Source: Sympetrum striolatum
Lineage: Eukaryota > Arthropoda > Insecta > Odonata > Libellulidae
NCBI GenBank assembly: GCA_947579665.1
Contig: OX388349.1
Span: forward strand, 19,934,459-19,998,458
Length of the DNA stretch: 64,000 nucleotides
Reading direction: 5' to 3'
In this document: positions 13,131-25,619 of the stretch, in pieces
Layout of the letters: the number at the start of each line of letters is the position of its first letter
Numbering within the stretch: the first letter of the stretch is position 1
The notes under the pieces: generated by a model
Told to the model about the DNA's origin: nothing
The model's input: the letters and a program-made list of their open reading frames with translations, nothing else
Database searches by the model: none
Translations under genes and position numbers: made by a program

Positions 13131-14063
13131 GTTATTATTATTATCTGTAGTCGAAAATTATGTTGAAATATTAAAATTTACATTAAATTTTGTTTATTTT
13201 GTTATATAACATGTCGATCATGATCATGTCGTCATGATATTTTGTGGTCATTATTCTTACTTGCATTTTACAAAAGGAAGGTACTTGAATACAAAACGTA
13301 AAATGAATCTCAGGTGTAATTCTTATTGAAGTTACTGATATCGGTGGATAAAATTATCATTCTACGTTAATAACCCAAATAAATATCTTTGTATTAAAAC
13401 GCAACTTAACATTAGACTTTTTTCACTCATCTGTTTTCACATCTTCGAAAATTTCTCTGAATTATTTGATGCGATGATTCAATACGATTTTCCTTTTTTC
13501 GAAACTATTCCTGGGATTATGTAGATTTTAAATGGCTTTTGTTGGAAGGTGGTTCCCAGCCATTTCGTAGTCACAATTTGAGGAAGTATTCCGTAAAGAT
13601 TTCCTGTTCTTCGTGAAACTTGCGTTCCCGATCCAAGTCTACTTTCGTCACAGCGTTGTATTTTTCTAATGCGTTTTCCGTTTGATTGCTTCCCGTGCTT
13701 GCGTGTCTTAAATCGAAGGAAAGTCTTTCTGGCCCACGAAAATCCTCGACTTTGGAGTTAATTAACTTAAGCACGACATCTCGTCGTAATGAAGGCTCCT
13801 CATGAAAAGCCACTTCAATCAGTGGGGATAAAAATGACCTCTGTCGTTGTTCCGGAGAGATCCAGCTGGTATATTCGAAGAGAAATCGCGATTAAACCTC
13901 ATGGGCAAGAAAAATATATTTTCGTACAATGCACATACATTATTTCTGGGGTGTAGAGGTAGTTTCATTTGTAAGTGCAAATAAAGACCTCGATTAGAGA
14001 CAGTTAAAGTTCAGGAATACTTGGCATCTCATATTGTTAGATCTTCGGTGAAAGATAGCTGCG

Positions 14064-14130
14064 TGACGTTAATGGTATATGACGTGACGTTGATCATTGT
14101 TGACGTGCTAGCTGACGTGATGGTTGACGT
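14064..14130 (+). promoter_or_regulatory. Cluster of six TGACGT motifs
   Basis: TGACGT occurs at 14064, 14080, 14085, 14101, 14113 and 14125, six copies in 67 bases and all in one orientation, several as TGACGTGA. TGACGT is the half-site bound by CREB/ATF-type bZIP factors. The spacing is uneven (16, 5, 16, 12, 12), so this may be either a binding-site cluster or a degenerate short tandem repeat. No gene start lies nearby to suggest a target. Confidence 0.35.
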
Positions 14131-14209
14131 GAATAGTGATTTAAATCAGCATTTAGGTGAAGCGGAAGAGCTTAGCACTTATTTTGCACGCTTATTTGTA
14201 TCGTTAATA

Positions 14210-14273
14210 CCGACAGCGCGTGTTGCCGACAGTACGTTTTGCCGACAGCTCGTTTTGTCGACAGTGTTCTTTC
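14210..14273 (+). repeat. 16-bp tandem repeat, about four units
   Basis: The units are CCGACAGCGCGTGTTG, CCGACAGTACGTTTTG, CCGACAGCTCGTTTTG and a diverged TCGACAGTGTTCTTTC. It is GC-richer than the surroundings and lies 80 bp downstream of the TGACGT cluster. Confidence 0.85.
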
Positions 14274-17200
14274 CCTGACTCTATAGTTTATGGACGTGAC
14301 CTATTGAACGGTATTTAGTTTTCCATGCGTACCCAATATATCATGTAAGCTTCGATACGGTATATATTCGAGTATAATCCGACCCGAATATAAGTGGAGG
14401 CATAATAATTGATAACAAAAACTAGGATAACTGATCTACTCTAGAATAAGTATATGGTGAAAAATGCAGCAGCTATTGGTAGAATTTAAATTAAAAATAG
14501 ATAAAAATAGGATTACAGTAATTAAGGCATTAGGAGGACAATAGGAAAAACTTTTGTAAAATCAGTTGTAATTTGAGCCAGTCAGGAATTCACAAGCCGA
14601 TATCCGTTTATGGCAGATTTTTTTCGAACCGAAGAGCAAATAACTTGGACCCTCACTCGAAGGGGCCTTTTCTCAGTATAAAAATGTGCTGAGAAACTTA
14701 CAAAAGAGTATACACGGTACTATTTAAAGTATGAATTCATACGTGAAAAAATAAACTTTAAGGATGACTCTCTTTCTTAAAAAAAGTATCAATTTGAAAG
14801 TCGAGAAATCTTGCTGTCGGTAAAGTACTACGTCAGGTTATTTGCTGTGTCAGTAAATTGAGGATTTTTTTAAAAGTAACCTCTCAGTGAAACGAGATGT
14901 CCGAAAAATGACTGTTGGTGTCTAGAACTAGGGGATCCCAGTCAAAGGTCTCATGAAATAGATTCTCAGGGGTTCTCTTAGCCCTATTCGGGGTCAACTT
15001 GAGTTTTACTCTTCTTTTACGATTCTGCTAGCCATCATTTTAAGCCGATCGAATGAATATTCTATATCGAATTCATCGCCGACATGTTTTCGGTCTCCAC
15101 AGGTATATCTAAGTCGCCAGCTGGAGTGTGAGGGAGGTGATTTATTCAGAGGCATCTTTAGAAAAGCCACGGGTCAAGGACGACTCTTCCCTTGGGGCCC
15201 CAGCCCTCGGGCCCATCCATCTCCTTCCATAACCTCTCTAAATATTTCAACCGAACCCGCATTATCTTTTTTCCGTAAAAGTAACTTGAATAGGCGACTT
15301 TCCTCCATTGGCAGTTATCGTGTCTTTCTCCTCTGTTTTCCTAGGGTTTCTCATTTCCTCTACGAGTTTTCTTTCCCCGCGATACAATCTCTCTGCTAAT
15401 TTTCACTCGGGCCTTGCCAATGGCGATCAGCTGAGAAAAACATCCCTGGGCCGAGTTTTTCACGGAATGGATGTTGGTATTTATGGAAAGGGCTTAAGAG
15501 CGGAAGGCTAATGACTGATTCGGCTGATATTGGTAAGGAAAGGGTTCTCTTGGGCTAATCTCGCGTGAATTGGGGGAGAAGTCGGTCGTTTTATTCTTTC
15601 CGTGTTGGGCGTGGAGCTATTTCGGATATGTGCGGCATAAATTGCGGTATCCGTTGGAATGCATTTTATCCAGGGCTGGCCTGCGTTATTGGGTCATATG
15701 ATGACGATTAGTATAATGTATTTTTATGTACGATTTCCTAAGTTATTTATAAATATGTAGATATATATATGAAAAAAGGACGTTAAGTTGCAAGATAGAA
15801 TGAAATGGAAGTATAATCATTATATAGTAAAAACTTTTATTTTTATTAATGCGATCTTTGCCGGTGGACATTAGTCAAAAAAGCAACTTCATTCATATAC
15901 TATAATCCTATACGGTAATTTAATGCTAATTAAAATACTAGTAAGTTATTGACCATTACAATACAGATGACTTCTAACCACGAAAATGCAGTTTAAACAC
16001 TAACTTCTCCTTGCTACAGCAATACACTGTTTTAATTGTTTACATATATATCTCTCTCTCGAATAATTCATTTTCACATAAAAGCTACGTAGCGCAATAC
16101 AAATTACTTTATATCAACGATAGCTCCTTATTTTACATCCCTTATGTAGCATTCATATTTTTGTTCGGTGCTCCTGGTTATTTGGCCAAGAGAATTTATT
16201 TAAGCTAATGATTTATAATTTAGAATTATTATGAAGTCATGAGGAACTGAGGTGATTATATCTCAAATGAGAAATAATAATAATATTTGGTATTGAAATT
16301 ATAATATTTAATTCCGTCCGTGATTTTCAGTCCCTAAAAATAAATTCTCAGTTTAAAATTTCACTGTGTCCCTCATTATAAAAATTTAAAGTTCTTCCTT
16401 GACTAATTATGCCAGTCAATTATTAATTCGGTAAAGGTACTGTATTGTAACGCAGAGCGAAAATAAAAGGGTAGAAGGTGTGGGACCAAAAAAAATTCGC
16501 AAAAGTTTACAGGAGTCCTAACCAGGTAGAGTGTTTTTATTAATTACTAATTGTAATGAAGAGGATGTTAGTAAAATCGTAGTATCTTCAGTCGTACATA
16601 CGTTAACCTGAAGATGGACTGAAAGTTCTAAATGCGGTGGTAATACAAACACATTCTAGATATAGTAGAGATATTACTATTCATTTATGCATCGTAAATT
16701 TGGGATTCTGTCAATAGTCTCTGGAGAAGATTAATGTGAATATGAATTACTTCGAAGGTATCTTATGATTCATCTGCTAATGCCAGGAAGCTGCCCGTGT
16801 ATTTTCGTGAGCGGCCAATTCATCGTCCATTTGTGAATTCCTCGTCATCAATCCGTATAATTCCGTGCAGTCTCCGTGGGATGGCAGCAAAGATGGAGTG
16901 ACAGCGCTCCCATCGAGCAAAACGGGAAAAACACTGAATTGGCTCAGCAGACGCCGCTCGGGTCAAGGATAACCGGGACTCGCTTTGCATCTCTCCCAAT
17001 TTCACTCCTCCGACGCCTTAATCTCCCTTAATGGATGCCGATTGTTGACTTTTCTCCTTCGACTCGTCTCTTAACAAAGCAAACCTTCATTGTTTCCCTG
17101 GGAAGAATATTTGTGACGGAATTAATCAATAGAATATTTCTCGATGGCATTGTTGATCAACAATACCTCATTCTTACATGGAAAAGAGGAAATTCAGCAT

Positions 17201-20200
17201 TGCTAGAGCTATCTGTAGGTTTTGTAGCACTTCACGTCATAGTTCGTATGGTTGTTTTCATTTGTGCTGATTTATTTTCCCTGAATTTAAGCTCATGTAT
17301 TTTTGTACGCAGAAAAAAATTCACTCTACTGCTTTCTAACTTGCAATTCCTCTATATTCTTCGCATTTTTTTGGGATGGAGGAGGATGGGTAAATACTTA
17401 AGGTGGTCATAAAAGTTTTGATTTTTGGGAATCATTTTCTTATATGATCACTGAAAGAATATGGGATGTTCAGTATAGAGCTCCAATATCTAATTTCGAT
17501 CAATAAAAGTTGTATGAAATGGATTTTTCAGCCTTTTTGTGTGAATTTCGGCAAAAAACTGAGGCCAATTCTCTCGCTATGTGATCATATACCTGATATT
17601 ATATTAATTACAGCGTCCACGTTTAGTTCACGTGATGGTTTGTATAATGAAGCGAAACTTACAAGATATTCGCATGTTGTAGAAATCAACGTGTCAGAAA
17701 CACCGAATTGTATCCCCTAGAAGATTTAACAGGAGTTATTTTATAAATTTAATTTGGAAAATTGAGTTTGGCCATGAAATAGGCTACTTCAGGATGTTAT
17801 AGTTAGATTCAAGAAAATCCCATCATTTTTGACGTTTTCCAAGTACCGACGATTTATTATTATTCTATAATGGCTGCATTCTCTTATATTACACGGTAAC
17901 CAGCAGAAAGAACAGAATTTGAGAATATCTTCATTGTTGAGTTCGTACCTTAACAATTATTTTTTATTGAAAAGCTTTAAGTAGTTGCGTTTAATAATAC
18001 TTATTTGAATTGTTGAAAGTGTCGTATTGTTGAATAATAACATGTATATAAATCCATATATTTTTGACTTCGGTTCCACAAGGCGATTTCCCCATATGCG
18101 TGCGCAAGCGGATAAACACCACATAAACATTTCGTGACCACGATCCCAAGGTGCTACCGATACCCCAAGTGTAGGTGTGTTTATTTACATATATACATTA
18201 CCATTGACGTGTGGTGAAGGGTATTTCCTTCAGTCTTCTGGGTCCATTCTTTTTTCCATTCGCGGATATTTCTCGTCGATTCTCAGTAATAATTTTCCAT
18301 TCTTTCGATTGACGGCTTTTAATTTGTTCCCTCGGCTGAGTGAGCCAACGCCCGACAGCTCTTTCCACGGAAGCGTCCAAGGACACGCCGCTTGGCAACG
18401 CTGCGCTGAATACCTGTGGGACAACGGGTTTCGAACCCGGCGATGCCAGGTGTACGGCGGAGCGACTACGTTAACGTTTTCGCAAATATGAAAATCGCTA
18501 AAAAATTAACATTATAATAGTCATGCGCTTTCGAATGCTTTCAGAAAATTTTACTGAAAGTTAAAATAATACGCTCAGATTTTTCTTTTTCCGAAAAATG
18601 AGCTACTGTTTTGCTCAAGAAGGTTAATTTAAAAATAACGTGAAAAGCTTCCACAATATCGCATTACTCAGAAAAATTCTGAAAGGTAACTTAGGTTTAA
18701 TTTGACAATTATTAACTCATGATTATTATATCCATTCACACATTGCTAATTACATTAATGAAATACGGATTTTAAGTCTTTTGTAATCTGTACGTAATGC
18801 TATTTTTATAGTCACACGTCATGTTATGAATACGTCAAGGAAAGTCTAGACAGGAAAACATGCGGGATGTCACCGAAATGGAAAAAAACGCCAAAGAAAA
18901 GGAAAAGTAGCTAAAGCAAAGAAAACGACCTCTAATGAATGTTAATGACCTCTAAAATTCGCAAAAAATCATTAAGACCTTGCAATGGTTATTGAAATGG
19001 TTGGAAGAGCATAAGTGTGACTTTCACGAACTTTAGTCGTAATATACCCAATATTAGGATTTAGTACGTCTCAGTAAGATTGACACCTAGCCGTAGTTTA
19101 TCATTTTATGATAAAAATGTATTAGGAAAGCCAAATTAATTGCAAATATTTTAATTTCTATGATTATGCGTAAGTAGAAGATTGCGGATTAAAATTTGGC
19201 AATTGAGTCGGTGTTCACTTTGAAGTAGAAAAAAAGAGGCATTAAAATCCACCCTTTCGAACAGAACTGGCCGAAAATTATTTTATCCAATTGCTTAAAT
19301 TAAATAGGGCAGCAGAACCTCGACACGTCGCCTTTTTCCGACGCATCGCCTCTGTAGTCCTTAGCTTATTCCCTTTTAGGGATCGAACCCAAGTTCCACA
19401 TACTTAATCATGCCTTATTCGATATATCCTGCCGCACTTTTCCCCTGCTTTGATCTATGCGATTCCGACAAGAGCTTTCCAATTCGTGACGAAATGTACT
19501 GGGTGCTGGGTACATATATACGAAAGGGTGCCAAAAATATTATCATTAAGATGAATTCTAACAACAATAAAACCGAGAGTCATTCATCATAACCGTGAGT
19601 GACAATTATTACTACATTCGTGTAATAATTCGGTGGAGCATTGTTAATAATAATTGTAACTATCGACGAATTCACGCGTTCAACAATGGGAAGCAACAAT
19701 ATCTTCTTGTGACTACATTGTAACAAGAATTGTTCAACAGCAATGAAACTCCCAGAACGCAACATAGCGCTTTTTTCAATTTATTAACAGCAATTATTCA
19801 ACAACAATGAACGTCTTACTGTAACTTTCTTCGTATTGTTGGGAGGTATTCAAAGTGTTCAAAGATTGCACGTTTCGCGATCCTTACTCGAATGTATCTG
19901 ATGTAATAATATCGATCGTTTATGCTTGTGATCTCGATGCATCTTTCATCTTGCGGTTCGCCGAATGATGACTATGGTTTTAATGGCGTGCAACTGAACA
20001 GATGGATGATTAATGCCCGGATCTACTTGCGTTTTTCGTATCCTTTTCGCCGATGATGCTGAAAAGATTGGGCGTGCCTTGCGAATGGAAAGCGTGCTTG
20101 CGGTCTATCCTTTGGACTCATTCGATATCCGTAGATTATTGAAGTTTCGACGTCAACTGCGGTCTCCCAGCGCATGATTGATGGGGGGCGGGAGGAAGGG

Positions 20201-20985
20201 GCTGATTTTTTCAAATTTAAAATTTTAGAAAATGTTAGGAATTTCCCGTGGAAGAATTATATGGATTTCTGAAAGAAATCGCTATTTTGTATGATAATGA
20301 CTCTTTTAGAATAGATTCAGATTTGAAAAAGGCAGCGTAATACCTCCGTTTCAGAGTGAAATATGCTTCCACCCTGTATATGCGTATATATACCACCCTG
20401 CATATGTGTATACCTGCTGAACTATTAGCTAATTCTTGGTGGAGAAAATTGAAAATTCGGAGATAAGATGGTGTGTGGTATACGATGGTATATGTAGTTA
20501 ACGTATTGGCTTGTATTTTTTCTGGACAAAGTAATTTTTTTCCCATTTATGAGTTAAATTTTGCACAAATTATTTTTTATTCCGTTTTAATTTTACCAAA
20601 AATCTATTTATGTTATCGTATTTTAGCAATTTCAAGGCAGAAATTACTTTATTTGATCAGATTACGTTTCTCTAAGAAATTCCCCTTCTTATGAGTAACT
20701 CAGGAGTGTTGGGTTAGTAATTTTTAATTAACTATTCTAAAAGAAAATTATGCACTCTGAAAAAATATTTTCACTTGAATTATTACGGTCAAATAAAAAG
20801 CTGAATTGATTCCAACTTGCGATAGATTAAGCAAACAGAACCTGTAAGCAGCTCACATTTAAGTCAACAATACTGTGAAAAGCTGTTTTAGACACCATTT
20901 ACAAGCACAGGTATACATGCAAACACAATATCTTAATTATATATGATTTGTAAAAAATATGTAAATAGATATATGTGTGAAATTA

Positions 20986-23575
20986 TTAACCCTCCAAGGA
21001 CGAGAATTATTTTTTCTTAAAAATTACCCTAATTTTAGTATATTGGTATTCAGATGACCTAAATTAACAACAGAAAATTGTTTTAAAAAAGTTAACAACA
21101 ATAGGTTCGTTGCAAATGCCCGTTCCCATATGGGCACGTCAGTCCTTCCCACTACTACTATTACGCGCGCCATGATGAAATTTAGAAAAAGCATTTTATT
21201 GAAAAAAATCATATTTATTTCAAAAAAATATTGTATGAAATGGTTTTTCTTGGAAGATATAAGTATTTGTTTTATAATAATTTTGTTAAGTACTTTGTAA
21301 AACATTTAGCACAGAGCCCAACATCGCACTTATTACGCATTGTTCTCCCACGAATCTCGCACTCTTCGTATGTGCAGCGTTTTCTCTTGTTCTGCGGTAT
21401 GTCACCGATTACACCGATTAATTGATCATACCACAGCTCTTGCGTGGAGCCAGTTTTTGACGTGGAAGCCTTGCTGAGCCGTCCACCGGGTGGTTTTTAT
21501 TCCGTCTTGTATCGAGTAAAGTACACCTGAGCAATCTCCCGTCTAAACTCTAATTTTGTCCTTGGGTCTGAGGATTTCCTTTTATTATTATTATTATTGG
21601 ATTGTCTGAGTTAGAAATAATTTATATAAATCATATCTTACCAATATGCAGTGAATTTACATGTATTTGGTCAGTTCCACCCATATGCTTATTATACTGG
21701 GATATGAAGTAGGGTTATGGAAGCTGAATAATTTTCTTTTGTTTCCTATAAAACCTTTTAGCTTTCATCAACGGCGTAACTACATACGCTGTTGAAGCTG
21801 TCACAATTACCAAATTGTTCAGCCATTTAGTGATTCCTATTCCTTCGCATGTAGAAATAGCTGTGATGCTCTTTCCACTCTCCTCTTTTTTTAGATCATT
21901 TTTTGGTGGTAGCGGACAATCTTTCGGAATCCGGTTCTTTCTGATTCGCCCAGCTCCATTGTAGCCACATCCTTTCAAATGTGGCAATAAATTCTTTCGT
22001 ATAAATTATATATTGAGCTAAATAAATTAATGCTATTATATTATTTCACATACCACTTCAAATTATAATAACCGAATCTTATCGATTGACCTCTACTACA
22101 TCGCTTGCAGCTGTGTCTTCCATAGTATCTTATCATCTCTTCTTAACAATCTAAGAATTGGGAAGGCACCAAATGCTGCAAACATCTCTGTGTAATTATT
22201 TCCATCGTAGGCCAGACTTTGTAGAACCCATCGCTTGACTGTCAAACTCAGTATTATCCATTATTATGGATGAATCAGTCCCTCCTCATCGCTCTACTAA
22301 CCAATTCAATATGTACATCCTTTTTCGCGTCCCAGTAATATTTTTTCCAGGAGAACGTTGTACCCGGATACAATCAAAATGCCAATGACGGCTCGCATCT
22401 CCTCTGCTGTAATTTGTGGACTGGGGCAATTAAAAAGTCGGGCGTAATTCTCACTTTGTTCCACTATGAATGCGACTAAATCGTCATCGATGAAAAGCTC
22501 TAGCAATTAGATGCAGCTTAGTTTAGAGTATGAAAAGTAATCTGCTTCAGAAAAACTTCCCGTACGCTCAATGCTGCCCTTTATCCATTTTCTCCGCACA
22601 GATTTTTTTGTCCTATCGTCTTCTCCAGCACCGATACTTTCGTTGGTTGCCAACCGAATTTCGGCTTGTGCCCTCATTTGCTTGCCAGCAAAATTGTCAA
22701 CCAATCTTTCTTCATCTTCATCAGCCGATGCTTCATCAGTTCGCTCATTTTCTTCTGTTGGAGAAATGAAGAAATCGGTAACATCTACCTCACTCTCTTC
22801 ATCCTCGGCAAGGATTCGGAGAGCCTCCTTCAGTGAAGTCGACCCATGAAAACTTACGTTTCTCCTGAATAGAAACTATAACACCTCTAATGATATCATT
22901 TTTATGTGAAGCTAATAAAATTTGATAGGATTTGTATATCTAGTACAATAATCATTCGCTAATATATGTTGTTGCCGCTTCTACTATATAAATTTAGGTT
23001 TTCCGAGATTTAGTTCATAAATATGCATAATAATTGCCATAGTCTTCTTGTCACAACTTAAAACTAAAATAATTCTTAACTTAATTCCACCAAAAATAAT
23101 GTATTATGTCGCAAAATATTCTTTTATATACTATATATAGCTTTCCTTGACAGCCATCGGCAAGGAAATCGCGTAGTAGTGGGAAGGCCTGACGTGCCCA
23201 TACGCAGCAATAAACAACGTTATAACAACAACAAATAACCTCAAACTCAGCTCTATTTAATTTCTTTCGATGATTAGAACATCATACTAAAGGTATACAA
23301 GCAAAATACTACTTTAAATTAAAAACAGTAAAACTTATAAAAATTAGTTGCCAGAAGGATCCATCTCAAAATTTCCCTGTTTTTCGAAAAATCACAAAAA
23401 ATATTTCCCTTGACTTGAATGCACCAAAACTCAAACGAAACTAAGCTTTGGAACCTCTTAGCTCACAAAATATCGTTTACTGACCATTTTATGACACTCA
23501 AGATATTGTTTAGCTACCTAGAGAACCCAGCTGCAGTCCGTTCCCATATGGGAACGTCAGTCCTTTAAGGGTTAA
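20986..23575 (-). mobile_element. Degenerate piggyBac-like DNA transposon
   Basis: The insertion is bounded by TTAA at 20986-20989 and TTAA at 23572-23575, the target duplicated by piggyBac elements. Inside these the ends are inverted repeats: CCCTCCAAGGAC on the left and, read inward from the right, CCCTTAAAGGAC. A subterminal block GTTCCCATATGGG followed by CACGTCAGTCCTTCCCAC lies at about 21120-21160. It returns as GTTCCCATATGGGAACGTC at about 23540-23558, and in inverted form near 23168-23206. The 2.6-kb length suits the family. The minus strand carries a ruined piggyBac transposase (separate entry). Non-autonomous and inactive today. Confidence 0.88.
21272..22855 (-). pseudogene. piggyBac-family transposase pseudogene
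   Basis: Read on the - strand the pieces follow piggyBac transposase order. First come an acidic N-terminal region (22855 to about 22510) and LFIDDDLVAFIVEQSENY with AEEMRAVIGILIVSGYN (about 22500-22340). Next come LQHLVPSQF and YYGRHSCKRCSRGQSIRFGY (about 22170-22060), then GAGRIRKNRIPKDCPLP (about 21950-21905). Last come QYNKHMGGTD (about 21690) and a C-terminal cysteine cluster CTYEEC...KCDVGLCAKC (about 21375-21300). In the family the first catalytic aspartate lies in a ...DESM... motif before the YYGRH block; here that codon is TAA. About 60 residues carrying the second aspartate are missing, while the third (MGGTD) remains. Several further stops and frame changes make it non-functional. 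The native start cannot be placed. Confidence 0.88.
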
Positions 23576-24904
23576 TAAAAACGTAATTTTTTAGCGTTGA
23601 TGTTCGTTTATTTATATATTGCGGGGTTATTCTGTGTCACTGTTCTTTAAACCTTATTCTGTGGGAGGATTACGTTCCGTGGAATTCTTTTTATCCTCGA
23701 GTGTCCTTTATGGATTACGCCCGCACCGGCCGTCGAAGTAAATCTCTCTGAAGCACCTCTGCCAATTAGGGATTTGTTCCCATTGCCCACTCGGATGGAC
23801 TAACTTTCCAGAGTTTTATCAGCGAATGCGTTTTTTCTCACTGCACATTCCTCATGCACTCGATTGGGATATTTCTGTTCTCGGCACGAACAGCTGATGG
23901 AAAATCCTATTATATTATCGCGGTTGACTCGGTGGTCAGTTGGCAGTGTATCTACAGTTCATGAAATTAGTTATTTATTTGATACGATGTTTGTAACTTC
24001 TACTAACAGACCCAAATTTAGGCAGATAGTATAGTAAGGCAACCGTATAAAGTTTTTAAAAGGTGAAATTGTAAAGGCGAAATTATACACTTTATTATAA
24101 CATTGGAAATTGTGAACACCTCTTGCGATGCTTGTTGAATACTCAAATTTGTTAACAAAAAATTGAAGGATAATAAATTGTCGTAACTAGTGAATCCTAG
24201 GAGGTATTATAATATTAGGATCATTTTTATGTTGTATCTGGGAATTATTCGTCAATAATGAATTCTTATTTATTAATTTGCTCCATTATTAATGCTGCAT
24301 TCGAGAAAATCAATAAATTAACAACAATGGATTTTCTAAGTCAATGGATTGTTGTCATACAATACCCAAACAATGAAACCGTTAAAAATGAAATAACAGG
24401 AAGGTTATAGGAACAACAATGGTCGTCCACTCATTTTAAGCTGTTGCTGCGCATAAATATGTACAAGACTTCACAATTGAAAATTATAAATAAATTAAAA
24501 CCTTATGGAGGATTATTTCTATCTGCCATTTTCCAATTTCTAGCTGGGAAACTCCTCAGAAAATGTTGGCAGTGTCATCTCGAATTGATCCATAAGGATC
24601 ATCCCAGCTATTCAGTTCACCAATGCCTTTTCTTCGTCGATTCGAATGCGTGGCACGTGAGCCATTTCCGCCCACTGCAAGATCGATTGTTAATTATTCA
24701 CTCTCTCGTCGTTGTCACGAATTGCGATGCTAATAAAATCCCGAGGGAGGCTGCATCACATTGATCTCCATGCGGATCATTGCTCATCTTGAATGCCTTT
24801 GGCAGAAAGGTATCAGCTTATCTATTTTAAACATCTCCGTGCTTTCATAGGCGTTCATAGAGAAGTGTGTGGTGCTAATTATGAGTTTCGTGCATCTGGA
24901 AATT
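23576..24904. other. Non-coding sequence, no gene recognised
   Basis: AT-rich sequence. CAACAATGG / ATTGTTG words recur at about 24240-24430, resembling the repeat at 42.6-43.1 kb. A 106-codon open frame (24444-24764) has no family resemblance and no splice support. Confidence 0.45.
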
Positions 24905-25139
24905 CCAATAAATTCTATACATCTATTTTTAATTAATGTGATCAATAGTACTCTCAAACATTCAGTTTATGCTTTATTAAAAAACGGTTTTTTTATTTGA
25001 ATTTCGTTGACTTAAAAGGGGCCCTACTCCAATAAATTCTATACATCTATTGTTAATTAATTGCACTCACAAACATTCAGTTTATGCTTTATTAAACAAC
25101 GTTTTTTTATTTGAATTTAGTTGATTTAAAAAGGGCCCC
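24905..25139 (+). repeat. Tandem duplication, about 115-124 bp unit, two copies
   Basis: CCAATAAATTCTATACATCT begins unit 1 at 24905 and unit 2 at 25029. Both units continue through ATTCAGTTTATGCTTTATTA, a T-run, TATTTGAATTT and a terminal AAAAGGGGCCC / AAAAAGGGCCCC. Unit 2 lacks about ten bases after the first third. A recent local duplication in AT-rich non-coding DNA. Confidence 0.9.
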
Positions 25140-25500
25140 AATTTAGTCAAACACGTGAAGATTCAGAAGCATAGAGTAATGTCTGTGTAACAGAATGCGA
25201 AATGTCTCTGAAATGGAAAATAAGTCGTCAGACATGGCGATAAAATTGCTGTATTGGTTCAATTTTTCACTATGTGTACTTTCGGGTCGTGAAATATTTT
25301 TCTTTCTTACTTGTTTACCTAAAAGGAAATTCTAGATCTAGACAAAAACTTTTATCTATTTCATTGCTAATTATGCATTAAGTCGTTATATATGCACATA
25401 TCAATCACAGTTGTCTATTTCATTTAGTGAATAATTCATATTAATCCATTATTGGTACACCTTGATATTTGTTTCTAATTGATGTATTCTTTACTTTCAG

Positions 25501-25551
25501 GTGGGTACCTTTGAACTGTGTGAACCGTCTAAATATATCTGTGCTAATGAA
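25501..25551 (+). other. Candidate 51-nt internal exon (unproven)
   Basis: The segment follows a strong 3' splice-site pattern, TTCTTTACTTTCAG, with a branch-like CTAAT 25-30 nt upstream. It is followed at 25552 by GTGAGT, a good 5' splice site. The 51 bases are open in frame 1 (VGTFELCEPSKYICANE) and in frame 2. The strand agrees with the cadherin exon at 55.7 kb. It could be a mini-exon of a gene whose other exons lie elsewhere, a non-coding 5' exon, or chance. I do not recognise the peptide. Confidence 0.22.
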
Positions 25552-25619
25552 GTGAGTACTTATGGGTTAGGAACCATATCTATGTTTCTCTTATAACTTA
25601 AGGTCTAAAGGCTACTCTG

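Larger units (their letters stand above)
13131..20985. other. Non-coding sequence with small repeats, no gene recognised
   Basis: No protein-coding gene was recognised. Separate entries cover the TGACGT cluster and the 16-bp tandem repeat near 14.1-14.3 kb. GC-richer blocks lie at about 15100-15650, 16800-17030 and 18080-18480. A B-box-like GGTTCGAAACCC occurs on the - strand near 18425-18450 and GGGTTCGATCCC on the - strand near 19380; both are probably old tRNA-like scraps. The segment 19590-19830 carries several CAACAAT words like those at 24.3, 33.4 and 42.6-43.1 kb. Confidence 0.45.

Noticed and set aside
17035..17412. 125-codon + strand open frame
   Set aside because: Composition is AT-driven and there is no domain or splice support.
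18418..18480. Minus-strand T-arm-like GGTTCGAAACCC
   Set aside because: The rest of a tRNA cannot be folded and no other copy was found in the window.
22530..22849. Plus-strand Ser/Leu-rich open frames
   Set aside because: They are the antisense of the acidic N-terminal region of the piggyBac transposase remnant.
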